NCBI GenBank assembly: GCA_012727515.1
Contig: JAAYGZ010000174.1
Coordinates: 1-5,489 of the forward strand
Length of the DNA: 5,489 nt
From: Desulfovibrionales bacterium
GTDB lineage: Bacteria; Desulfobacterota; Desulfovibrionia; Desulfovibrionales; Desulfomicrobiaceae
Reading direction: 5' to 3'
Made by a program: the position numbers and the translations under genes. Of the stretch, positions 1 to 5,127 are shown piece after piece. Positions within the stretch are counted from its first letter, which is position 1, and each line of letters opens with the position of its first letter. Under the pieces are notes generated by a model that saw only the letters and a program-made list of their open reading frames with translations, was not told the origin of the DNA and searched no databases.

Positions 1-642
1 GCCGCTGCCAAGGACCAGGCCGTAGATGCTGGAGCTGGCGCCAAGCTGACAGAAATAACAACCAAAACCGATGCCCCGGCCAAAACTCCATTTGATGTGG
101 GCAAGTTCGCCGGTATTTTTGCAGCCATTGGCCTGGCTCTTGGTGCGATTGGCACGGCACTGGCCTCAATTGTGGGCGGATTTTTATCCCTGCCGCTGTG
201 GCAGATGCCTTTGACCATTGGCGCTGTGCTGATGATGGTTTCCGGACCATCCATGCTTATTGCCTATATCAAGCTCCGGCAGCGCACCCTTGGTCCGATT
301 CTGGATGCTGGCGGCTGGGCCATAAACAGCCGGGCCAGTATCAACATCCCTTTTGGCGCAACCCTGACCAAAATGGCTGAACTTCCGCCCGGAGCGCAGC
401 GCTCTCTGCGAGATCCCTTTGCGGAGAAAAAAACGCCCTGGAAACGTTGGGCCGTATTGCTGGCTCTGTTTGTGGCCCTGGGCATGGCCTGGGACAAAGG
501 ATATATCCAAAAGCTGGCAACAAGCCTGAAACCTTTTTACGCGACAACACAAACCAATTCAACTGTTGAGCAACCTGCACCGCCTGTGGCCCTGCCAGCA
601 GAGCCGCCAGCAGAAAATGCGTCAGCAGCGCCAGAAAAATAA
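1..642 (+). CDS. Membrane protein of unknown function, C-terminal part
   Basis: The frame is open from base 1 to a TAA at 640-642, giving 213 residues with no start in view; a GTG at 97 is only an internal codon because the frame continues upstream. A polar Ala/Lys/Thr-rich stretch (about residues 1-32) leads into two adjacent hydrophobic segments, about 36-60 (FAGIFAAIGLALGAIG...) and 62-90 (...LTIGAVLMMVSGPSMLIAYI). A soluble domain of about 50 residues follows, including GGWAINSRASINIPFGATLT, then a third hydrophobic segment about 140-155 (WAVLLALFVALGMAW), and a Pro/Ala-rich tail (about 190-213). The soluble block between membrane segments is the most distinctive part and looks like a conserved core, but I cannot assign a family or function. 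It is convergent with trpB, so its operon partners lie upstream, outside the window. Confidence 0.8.
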   Translation, partial: AAAKDQAVDAGAGAKLTEITTKTDAPAKTPFDVGKFAGIFAAIGLALGAIGTALASIVGGFLSLPLWQMPLTIGAVLMMVSGPSMLIAYIKLRQRTLGPILDAGGWAINSRASINIPFGATLTKMAELPPGAQRSLRDPFAEKKTPWKRWAVLLALFVALGMAWDKGYIQKLATSLKPFYATTQTNSTVEQPAPPVALPAEPPAENASAAPEK

Positions 643-649
643 CACTCAG

Positions 650-679
650 AGCAGGGGCTGAACAACCTCAGCCCCTGCT
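650..679. terminator. Bidirectional terminator-like hairpin between convergent genes
   Basis: An 11-bp perfect stem, agcaggggctg at 650-660 and cagcccctgct at 669-679, encloses an 8-nt loop. It lies 7 nt after the membrane-protein stop and 19 nt after the trpB stop on the other strand, so it can serve both genes. The T-run is weak in both directions: tttgctt on the plus side, and TTATTTTT starting about 9 nt out on the minus side. Termination may therefore be partial or factor-assisted. Confidence 0.65.
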
Positions 680-698
680 TTGCTTGCAAACAGCCGCC

Positions 699-1907
699 TC
701 ACACGCCTGGTACGCTGATCTCATTGTTGGCCACCATGCGCTCAACCTGCTCCACATCTTTGTCACCCCGACCTGATAAATTAACAATAATAATGGCCTC
801 CGGCGGCAGGCTTGGGGCCAGCCGCAAAGCATGGGCCAGGGCATGGGAAGATTCCAGGGCAGGGATAATGCCCTCTGTGCGCGAAAGCGCAAAAAAGGCG
901 TTTACAGCCTCCTGATCGGAAACAAAAACATACTGAGCACGGCCAGAATCCTTGAGATGCGCGTGCTCTGGTCCCACACTGGGATAATCCAGGCCTGCGG
1001 AAATAGAATAGACTGCGGCTGGTTCCCCTGCCTGATCTTTAAGCATGTACGAATGAAACCCATGCATGACTCCAGGCTCGCCCAGACAAAGCGTGGCTGC
1101 GTGCTGGCCATAGTCAAGCCCGCGCCCGGCTGGTTCAACGCCAACGAGCCTGACCTCTGAGTCCGGGATAAATTCAGAAAATAATCCAATGGCATTGGAC
1201 CCACCGCCCACACAGGCCACACAGTAATCCGGCAAGCGCCCTTCTGCTTCCAGAATCTGGGCCCTGGCTTCCCGGCCCACAATGGACTGAAACTCCCGTA
1301 CCATGAGCGGATATGGGTGCGGACCAACGGCTGAACCAAGCAGATAAAAGGTGTTCTGCGCGTCCTGCACCCAGGCCCCAAGAGCCTCATCCACAGCTTC
1401 TTTTAATGTTTTTTGTCCGCTTTCAGCCGAAACCACACGCGCACCCATCATCTGCATACGAAACACATTGAGCTTCTGGCGCTCCACATCCACTGCCCCC
1501 ATGTAAATGGTGCATTCCATGCCCATGAGCGCTGCGGTGGCTGCTGTGGCTACGCCGTGCTGACCAGCTCCGGTTTCAGCAATGATCTTTTTCTTACCCA
1601 TGCGCCTGGCCAGCAGAATCTGGCCCAAGGTGTTATTGACCTTGTGCGCTCCCAGATGATTCAGGTCTTCGCGTTTAAGGTAAATTTTTGCTCCGCCACA
1701 GTTTTTTGTCAGACGATCACAAAAATACAAAGGATTGGGCCTGCCATTGAACTGGCGCTGATAATAATTGTACTCGCGCAAAAATTCAGGATCATGGCGA
1801 TAGCGTTCAAAGGCTTCGGCAAGTTCACTCAAAATGGGCTGAATGGGTTCTGGAACAAATCGTCCTCCATAAGCACCAAAAAAACCATCGGCTGTAGGCA
1901 GAGTCAT
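699..1907 (-). CDS. trpB: Tryptophan synthase beta chain, stand-alone
   Basis: This 402-residue PLP enzyme joins indole and L-serine to make L-tryptophan, the last step of the pathway, in the cytoplasm. The length matches the usual TrpB (about 400). Visible motifs: [11 protein letters not shown] with the PLP lysine K89; [10 protein letters not shown] with the catalytic glutamate E111; the phosphate-binding loop GGGSNA at 234-239; [13 protein letters not shown] with D307; ESSHALAHA at 352-360; and SGRGDKD with S378 near the PLP ring nitrogen. These match the main TrpB type that pairs with TrpA. The ATG at 1905-1907 was chosen because it has AGGAG 7 nt upstream and gives the normal N-terminus [20 protein letters not shown]. 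The frame stays open to an ATG at 2063, but that extension would run through the attenuator. No trpA follows: the next gene downstream is convergent. Either TrpA is encoded elsewhere, or this copy uses free indole. The upstream leader indicates Trp-controlled attenuation. Confidence 0.96.
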   Translation of the reverse strand: MTLPTADGFFGAYGGRFVPEPIQPILSELAEAFERYRHDPEFLREYNYYQRQFNGRPNPLYFCDRLTKNCGGAKIYLKREDLNHLGAHKVNNTLGQILLARRMGKKKIIAETGAGQHGVATAATAALMGMECTIYMGAVDVERQKLNVFRMQMMGARVVSAESGQKTLKEAVDEALGAWVQDAQNTFYLLGSAVGPHPYPLMVREFQSIVGREARAQILEAEGRLPDYCVACVGGGSNAIGLFSEFIPDSEVRLVGVEPAGRGLDYGQHAATLCLGEPGVMHGFHSYMLKDQAGEPAAVYSISAGLDYPSVGPEHAHLKDSGRAQYVFVSDQEAVNAFFALSRTEGIIPALESSHALAHALRLAPSLPPEAIIIVNLSGRGDKDVEQVERMVANNEISVPGV

Positions 1908-1914
1908 GGCGTAT

Positions 1915-1919
1915 CTCCT
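1915..1919 (-). promoter_or_regulatory. Ribosome binding site of trpB
   Basis: AGGAG on the minus strand lies 7 nt before the ATG at 1907. It fixes the start at 1907 rather than at the in-frame ATG 156 bases further upstream, and it lies beyond the attenuator U-run, so it is transcribed only on readthrough. Confidence 0.85.
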
Positions 1920-1938
1920 GAAAGAATAAGGTTGTGGC

Positions 1939-1972
1939 AAAAAAAAACCGCGGTCAGTATGAACTGCCGCGG
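1939..1972 (-). terminator. trp attenuator terminator (regions 3:4) in front of trpB
   Basis: Read on the minus strand, CCGCGG (1972-1967) and CAGT (1966-1963) pair with ACTG (1958-1955) and CCGCGG (1953-1948). The single base 1954 is bulged and the loop is the 4-nt TCAT. The stem has 10 pairs and is followed at once by nine Us (1947-1939). This is a textbook intrinsic terminator placed inside the trpB leader, 31 nt before the trpB ATG. No gene ends here, because the dehydrogenase is divergent, so its role must be attenuation. Its 5' arm is also one half of the competing antiterminator. Confidence 0.92.
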
Positions 1973-2026
1973 CTACTATCTTGGGTATATAAACGTAAAA
2001 ACTAGGCCAAAATGCTTCCCGCAGCA
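1965..2026 (-). promoter_or_regulatory. trp antiterminator pairing (regions 2:3)
   Basis: In the minus-strand transcript UGCUGCGG (2026-2019, inside the end of the leader peptide reading frame) is complementary to CCGCGGCA (1972-1965), the 5' arm of the terminator. There are eight pairs, seven Watson-Crick and one G-U. Forming this helix prevents the terminator stem. By the classical model it forms when the ribosome stalls on the upstream Trp codons and leaves region 2 free. Confidence 0.82.
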
Positions 2027-2082
2027 TAAATATCACGCTGCCACCACCAGGAACAGGAAACATACAAAGTATTGGCTTTCAT
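2002..2082 (-). CDS. trpL: trp operon leader peptide with three tandem Trp codons
   Basis: A 26-codon frame runs ATG (2082-2080) to TAG (2004-2002) and begins [16 protein letters not shown], ending in SILA. Residues 12-14 are TGG TGG TGG at 2049-2041, a run expected only in a Trp-sensing leader. A weak AGGG lies at 2094-2091, 8 nt before the ATG. An in-frame ATG at 2100 could add six residues, but it has no Shine-Dalgarno and a TGA sits directly before it. The peptide itself is presumed functionless: ribosome position matters. When charged tRNA-Trp is scarce the ribosome halts at 2049-2041 and covers region 1, so the antiterminator forms and trpB is transcribed. When Trp is ample the ribosome proceeds to the stop and the terminator forms. 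The peptide is short and easily missed by gene callers. Confidence 0.88.
   Translation of the reverse strand: MKANTLYVSCSWWWQRDIYAAGSILA
2021..2041 (-). promoter_or_regulatory. trp leader pause hairpin (regions 1:2)
   Basis: In the transcript GCAGCGU (2041-2035) pairs with AUGCUGC (2027-2021). This gives seven pairs including one G-U around a 7-nt loop that could close by one more G-U. Region 1 begins at the last base of the third Trp codon, so a ribosome stalled on those codons would cover it. Region 2 is the same strand used in the antiterminator, which gives the mutually exclusive 1:2, 2:3 and 3:4 set. Confidence 0.8.
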
Positions 2083-2105
2083 GCAGATTGCCCTGCCCAT
2101 TCAGC

Positions 2106-2118
2106 GACAGGCTGTCAA
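2106..2118 (-). promoter_or_regulatory. Palindrome with a TTGACA hexamer upstream of trpL
   Basis: The plus strand holds a perfect 5-1-5 inverted repeat gacag-g-ctgtc at 2106-2116. On the minus strand this overlaps TTGACA (2118-2113), a consensus -35 hexamer. However, no acceptable -10 lies 16-18 bases further on, and a start there would leave almost no room before the leader ATG at 2082. It may be an operator or chance. The true trpL promoter was not identified. Confidence 0.25.
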
Positions 2119-2154
2119 GCAGATGTGCATACATTTTTTCTGGCCAGTGAATAT

Positions 2155-2184
2155 TTGACGCACCACTCCCTGCCCCGCTACCAT
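2155..2184 (+). promoter_or_regulatory. Candidate promoter for the alcohol dehydrogenase gene
   Basis: TTGACG (2155-2160), 18 bases, then TACCAT (2179-2184); an overlapping TATACT sits at 2184-2189. The -35 is 5 of 6 to consensus and the -10 is 4 of 6. It would give an untranslated leader of roughly 85 nt. The match is moderate, and two of the ACGCACC repeats fall downstream of or within it. Confidence 0.3.
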
Positions 2185-2235
2185 ATACTACGCACCAAAA
2201 CGAAAAACTATGGCTTGTATTGGTCGTTACGCACC
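2158..2235 (+). repeat. Three ACGCACC direct repeats in the trpL/adh divergent region
   Basis: Identical 7-mers lie at 2158-2164, 2190-2196 and 2229-2235, starts 32 and 39 bases apart. The last two share an 8-mer (TACGCACC), and the first and third continue into similar ACT-containing sequence. The 32-base spacing is close to three helical turns. They may be binding sites for a regulator of the dehydrogenase or of trpL. No regulator family is recognised from the motif. Confidence 0.35.
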
Positions 2236-2277
2236 CACTGCACAGCCCATCATTATAACACCCAGGAAAACACAACC

Positions 2278-3429
2278 ATGATTCATACATTTCAGACTAT
2301 TGCGCGCATTATTTCCGGTAATGGCGCTGTACAGAGCATTGCCCGTGAAGTTCATCGAGTCGGCGCAACACAGGCCCTCATTCTGACAAGCACAGGCCTT
2401 GTCCGACGAAAAACTCATCTTCCCATTGTTGCTGATCTGAAAACCCATGGTATCTCTGCCACAGTTTTTGCCCGTGACACAGCAGAGCCATGCCCGGCTG
2501 ATGCAGAAGACTGTGCAGCAGCGGCACGGTCATGCCGGGCAGATGTGATCATCGGACTTGGAGGCGGTAGTATTCTGGACTGTGCCAAGGCTGCGGCTGT
2601 CCTGACCAGGCATCCAGGCCCGATTGAAAAATACTTTGGCCAGGACCTTGTGCCCGGCCCCTGTATGCCCACAATTCTCATTCCAACAACTGCGGGCACG
2701 GGCAGTGAGGTAACGAGCATTGCGGTTTTGGAAGACAAACACAACAATGCAAAAAAAGCCATTGTCAGCGACTATTTATACGCAAAAGCAGCAATACTTG
2801 ACCCGGAACTCACTGTTTCCATGCCTTCACGCATTACTGCGAGCACAGGCATGGATGCCTTTGTTCATGCCATGGAATCCTATGTGAATCGCACGGCCAC
2901 CACTATTACAGACGGGCTTAATCTCCAGGCCATGCGTTGTATTGCCAGAAGCATCCGCACAGCCTGTGCTGATGGTCAGCATCTCACAGCCAGAGCTGAT
3001 ATGCTCTATGCTTCAGCCTTGGCTGGCATGGGATTTTCCAACACGCAAAATGGGGTTATTCACGCCATTGCCATGGCAGCCCCAGCTGAACATCACCTCC
3101 CCCACGGCCTGCTTGTAGCCGCAGTGGCTCCCATGGGCATAATGTTTAACTGCCAGGCTGCACCAGAAAAATATGCTCATATTGCAGAGATTTTGGGCTG
3201 TGATCCGCAGGGAAAAACACCACAGGAGTGCGCGGGATATGCTGCATGCGCCATGAAAGATCTTGTGGCAGATCTGGGCATTACACCTGGTCTTGCTGCT
3301 CACGGCATCAAGCGCGCCGAGTTGCGAGGTATTGCTGAACGTGCTGCGGCTGCCAGGCGTCTTATGGACAATAACCCGCGCCAGGGAACAGCGGATGATC
3401 TGCACGCATTGCTGGAAGAATATTTCTGA
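2278..3429 (+). CDS. Iron-containing (group III) alcohol dehydrogenase
   Basis: A 383-residue cytoplasmic NAD(P)-dependent oxidoreductase interconverting an alcohol and an aldehyde; the length is typical of the family. Residues 1-185 form the nucleotide-binding half, with GGGS at 95-98 followed by D101, and the family motif PTTAGTGSEVT at 136-146. The C-terminal helical half carries the metal site: D193 and H197 in GMDAFVHAME, H262 in GVIHAIAMA, and H276 in HLPHG. All four expected ligands are present, so the enzyme looks intact. The ATG at 2278 was chosen because the usual N-terminus (FQTIARIISGNGA) follows directly and CAGGAAA lies about 9 nt upstream; an in-frame ATG at 2125 adds 51 residues unlike the family. 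Substrate cannot be told from sequence: ethanol, 1,3-propanediol, lactaldehyde or sulfoacetaldehyde reductases all share this fold. It is divergent from trpL-trpB and ends 30 bases from the convergent sigma-54 activator, which might control it. Confidence 0.93.
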   Translation: MIHTFQTIARIISGNGAVQSIAREVHRVGATQALILTSTGLVRRKTHLPIVADLKTHGISATVFARDTAEPCPADAEDCAAAARSCRADVIIGLGGGSILDCAKAAAVLTRHPGPIEKYFGQDLVPGPCMPTILIPTTAGTGSEVTSIAVLEDKHNNAKKAIVSDYLYAKAAILDPELTVSMPSRITASTGMDAFVHAMESYVNRTATTITDGLNLQAMRCIARSIRTACADGQHLTARADMLYASALAGMGFSNTQNGVIHAIAMAAPAEHHLPHGLLVAAVAPMGIMFNCQAAPEKYAHIAEILGCDPQGKTPQECAGYAACAMKDLVADLGITPGLAAHGIKRAELRGIAERAAAARRLMDNNPRQGTADDLHALLEEYF

Positions 3430-3459
3430 ACAACAAACGCCCTGTTTTTGTGCAGGCCC

Positions 3460-4848
3460 CTATCTTTTCTGAATTTTACGAAAAATAGTGCTGCGATCAA
3501 CCTGAAACAGATCGGCAACCTTTTGCACAGAACCATGCAGAGCAATGGCTTGTTGCAGAAAATCCCGTTCCATATCGCCCATAATTTGCTTGAGTGGACG
3601 CCCGCCAGAAAGCAGAGCATCACAATAGGACATATCCTGCGCCCCATCTTCGCGAAGATGGGGTGGCAGATCCCTGGGAGAAATATGCGATCCCTTATTG
3701 GTAATGACCAGACCATGGACCACGTTTTGCAATTCACGCACATTGCCAGGCCACTGATGATACGTCAGCAAAGTCATGGTAATGTCCATCATGGCCATGC
3801 GCTTGCCATATTTGCTCGAATAATAATGCAAAAAATGTTCTACCAGAGGGCGCACATCATCAGGGCGTTCGCGCAGCGGAGGAATAGTCACAGGAGCTAC
3901 GTTCAGCCTGTAATACAGATCACGTCTGAATGTGCCCTGCTCCACACATTCTGCCAGATTTTTATTGGTTGCAGCAATGATCCGTACATCGACCTTGCTG
4001 GTGCGCGTAGCGCCCACCCGCATAATTTCGCCATCCTGAAGAACGCGCAGCAACCTGGTCTGCATGGACAGCGGCAGTTCTCCAATCTCGTCTAAAAAAA
4101 CCGTACCCCCATCAGCCAACTCAAAATATCCGGCCTTGCCCTTACTGGACGCCCCTGTAAAAGCACCGGGCATATAGCCAAATAATTCCGACTCTGTCAG
4201 GGTTTCAGAAATACCCCCACAATCCACTTTAAGAAATATCTTGTCTTGGCGATTGCTGCGGGCATGTGTCAGTCGGGCAAACACATCTTTGCCCACCCCG
4301 GTTTCTCCCAGAAGTAAAACAGAGGCATCAGTGGGCGCAACAGTGAGCAGAACAGTAACAACTTCCTGCATGGCTGAACTTACATACACAGGAGTCAGGG
4401 CCTTGCTTTGCTCATTGGATATATAGGCCATCTGCTTGTGAAAATGATCTATGAGCTGGCGCTGCTCATCCATCTGTTCATTCAGGCGTGTGATCATGGT
4501 GATGTCTCGGACAAAGGTCACCACGAGCCGCAGAGTTCCGCGTTCATCAAACACAGGAAAACCTGAAAGAACCAGCCTTTTTCCGTTTTGTAATTGTTGC
4601 ACATGGGTTGCTGGCTTGCCTGTGCGCACAATTTCCGGATTCAGAATTTTGTCAAAAATACCGTTTTCCACCAGCGAACGTACTTGTTTGCCCTGGACAT
4701 CTTCCTGCTTCAGGCCGGTCAGCTGCTCATACATGCGGTTAACGCGCAAGGTAATGCCCGAAACATCAGAAATAAACACTCCATCAGGAAGTGCATCCAG
4801 GATGTCCTCAAAATACTTGGCGACAAAATCAGCGTGACGGCTTGTCAT
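3460..4848 (-). CDS. Sigma-54-dependent transcriptional activator, PAS / AAA+ / Fis-HTH
   Basis: A 462-residue enhancer-binding protein that remodels sigma-54 RNA polymerase by ATP hydrolysis. Domains: PAS sensor about 10-115 (ILDALPDGVFISD...VNRMYEQLTG), a helical, probably coiled-coil linker about 118-145, AAA+ domain about 155-390, and a C-terminal Fis-type helix-turn-helix about 425-460. Walker A is GETGVGKD at 181-188, the sigma-54 contact loop GAFTGA is intact at 228-233, and Walker B is GGTVFLDE with D253 and E254. ATN follows at 293-295, the arginine-finger region TFRRDLYYRLNV at 306-317, and WPGNVREL at 366-373. All parts needed for activation are present. There is no receiver domain, so control is by a ligand or redox signal on the PAS domain, or by a partner, not phosphorelay. 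The ATG at 4848 has GGGAG 9 nt upstream. The gene is convergent with the dehydrogenase and divergent from speA. A terminator-like leader structure precedes it. Confidence 0.94.
   Translation of the reverse strand: MTSRHADFVAKYFEDILDALPDGVFISDVSGITLRVNRMYEQLTGLKQEDVQGKQVRSLVENGIFDKILNPEIVRTGKPATHVQQLQNGKRLVLSGFPVFDERGTLRLVVTFVRDITMITRLNEQMDEQRQLIDHFHKQMAYISNEQSKALTPVYVSSAMQEVVTVLLTVAPTDASVLLLGETGVGKDVFARLTHARSNRQDKIFLKVDCGGISETLTESELFGYMPGAFTGASSKGKAGYFELADGGTVFLDEIGELPLSMQTRLLRVLQDGEIMRVGATRTSKVDVRIIAATNKNLAECVEQGTFRRDLYYRLNVAPVTIPPLRERPDDVRPLVEHFLHYYSSKYGKRMAMMDITMTLLTYHQWPGNVRELQNVVHGLVITNKGSHISPRDLPPHLREDGAQDMSYCDALLSGGRPLKQIMGDMERDFLQQAIALHGSVQKVADLFQVDRSTIFRKIQKR
3642..3663. repeat. Perfect 22-bp palindrome inside the sigma-54 activator gene
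   Basis: ccccatcttcg (3642-3652) is followed directly by its exact reverse complement (3653-3663). As RNA it folds into a 9-bp stem with a CGCG tetraloop. It encodes about PHLREDG (residues 396-402) in the linker between the AAA+ domain and the HTH, where the protein sequence is expected to be loosely constrained. No T-run follows on either strand, so it is not an intrinsic terminator. It may be a dimeric protein-binding site or an mRNA structure. Confidence 0.6.
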
Positions 4849-4871
4849 GTCTCAGAACTCCCACGGGTTGT

Positions 4872-4897
4872 AAAAAAAGGCAACCCAAGGCTGCCTT
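4872..4897 (-). terminator. Terminator-like hairpin in the leader of the sigma-54 activator gene
   Basis: In the minus-strand RNA AAGGCAGCC (4897-4889) pairs with GGUUGCCUU (4885-4877) around the triloop UUG. The stem has nine pairs, one of them G-U, and is followed by five more Us (4876-4872). The G-U pair would be an A-C mismatch in plus-strand RNA, and the U-run exists only on the minus side, so the structure is built for the regulator's strand. No gene ends here: speA is divergent. It lies 23 nt before the regulator ATG and probably attenuates that gene. Confidence 0.7.
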
Positions 4898-4945
4898 GCT
4901 GTTTCTGATAAAACAAAGAGTACGCGATACTACATTTCCAGCCTT
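4887..4945 (-). promoter_or_regulatory. Possible antiterminator pairing for the regulator leader
   Basis: AAGGCUG (4945-4939 on the minus strand) is perfectly complementary to CAGCCUU (4893-4887), which spans the 5' arm and loop of the terminator hairpin. The seven-pair helix would block the terminator. After readthrough, GGGUUG (4886-4881) can also pair with CAACCC (4870-4865) just before the Shine-Dalgarno, a further alternative fold. The complementarity is directly visible; the switching role is inferred. Confidence 0.4.
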
Positions 4946-4948
4946 CCT
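4930..4948 (-). other. Start-stop mini-ORF with ribosome binding site in the regulator leader
   Basis: On the minus strand AGGAAGG (4948-4942) is followed after six bases by ATG (4935-4933) and immediately by TAG (4932-4930). A ribosome loading here would initiate and stop without elongating. The site overlaps the proposed antiterminator arm AAGGCTG (4945-4939), so ribosome occupancy could favour the terminator. It could equally be chance. Confidence 0.25.
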
Positions 4949-4992
4949 GCTGACGCGCGGAAAATTGGGCACGCATTCCGCGAACACTGGCG

Positions 4993-5006
4993 AATCTTTA
5001 AGGATT
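4993..5006. promoter_or_regulatory. 14-bp near-perfect palindrome in the regulator/speA intergenic region
   Basis: AATCTTTAAGGATT is self-complementary apart from one symmetric position (4997/5002). It lies near the middle of the 279-base divergent region, where a dimeric repressor or activator could affect either gene. No known operator is recognised. Confidence 0.3.
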
Positions 5007-5042
5007 AAGATGCGTTCGCCCTGCTGACACCCAGGGCCTGTG

Positions 5043-5071
5043 TTGACGGTTTGCATCCTGCTGTTTAGACG
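5043..5071 (+). promoter_or_regulatory. Weak promoter candidate for speA
   Basis: TTGACG (5043-5048), a 17-base spacer, then TAGACG (5066-5071). The -35 is good and the -10 poor (3 of 6). It would start transcription about 50 nt before the speA ATG. Confidence 0.25.
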
Positions 5072-5081
5072 GGGCGCTGGT

Positions 5082-5101
5082 CAGTTCCGGGCCAGGGACT
5101 G
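5082..5101 (+). promoter_or_regulatory. Hairpin just upstream of the speA ribosome binding site
   Basis: CAGTTCC (5082-5088) pairs with GGGACTG (5095-5101), seven pairs including one G-U, around a 6-nt loop. It ends 14 nt before the GGAGG of speA. There is no T-run, so it is a leader structure and not a terminator. A further 6-bp stem, gccctg/cagggc, lies at 5018-5037. Confidence 0.3.
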
Positions 5102-5127
5102 GTACGTACTTACGTGGAGGTGGTGTC

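Noticed and set aside
1413..2150. Plus-strand open frame of 245 codons opposite trpB and its leader
   Set aside because: It is antisense to the strongly supported trpB and to the attenuator. Its translation has no recognisable domain and it has no convincing ribosome site.
2211..2224. Possible sigma-54 promoter upstream of adh (TGGC ... TTGG)
   Set aside because: The GG-to-GC spacing is wrong and the -12 GC is absent. Other GG/GC pairs in the region, including TGGC at 2073 and 2141, also fail on spacing.
2125..2277. N-terminal extension of the alcohol dehydrogenase from the ATG at 2125
   Set aside because: The extra 51 residues resemble translated control region, and the family N-terminus starts at 2278 with a ribosome site before it.
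2033..2290. Minus-strand 85-codon open frame across the divergent region
   Set aside because: It overlaps trpL in another frame, has no domain, and its end overlaps the start of the dehydrogenase gene.
3441..3456. Hairpin in the 30-base gap between adh and the convergent regulator gene
   Set aside because: Only a 4-bp stem (cctg/cagg) with no suitable T-run beyond it, too weak to call a terminator.
3448..4095. Plus-strand open frame of 215 codons opposite the sigma-54 activator gene
   Set aside because: It is the complement of a clear AAA+ and HTH coding region; low-complexity His/Gln-rich translation without motifs.
5040..5055. Possible sigma-54 promoter upstream of speA (TTTGCA as -12)
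   Set aside because: The -12 half fits, but the -24 position reads GTG instead of TGG, lacking the invariant GG.
4829..5056. Minus-strand 75-codon open frame in the regulator/speA intergenic region
   Set aside because: It runs through the terminator hairpin into the regulator gene in another frame, with no ribosome site and no recognisable protein features.
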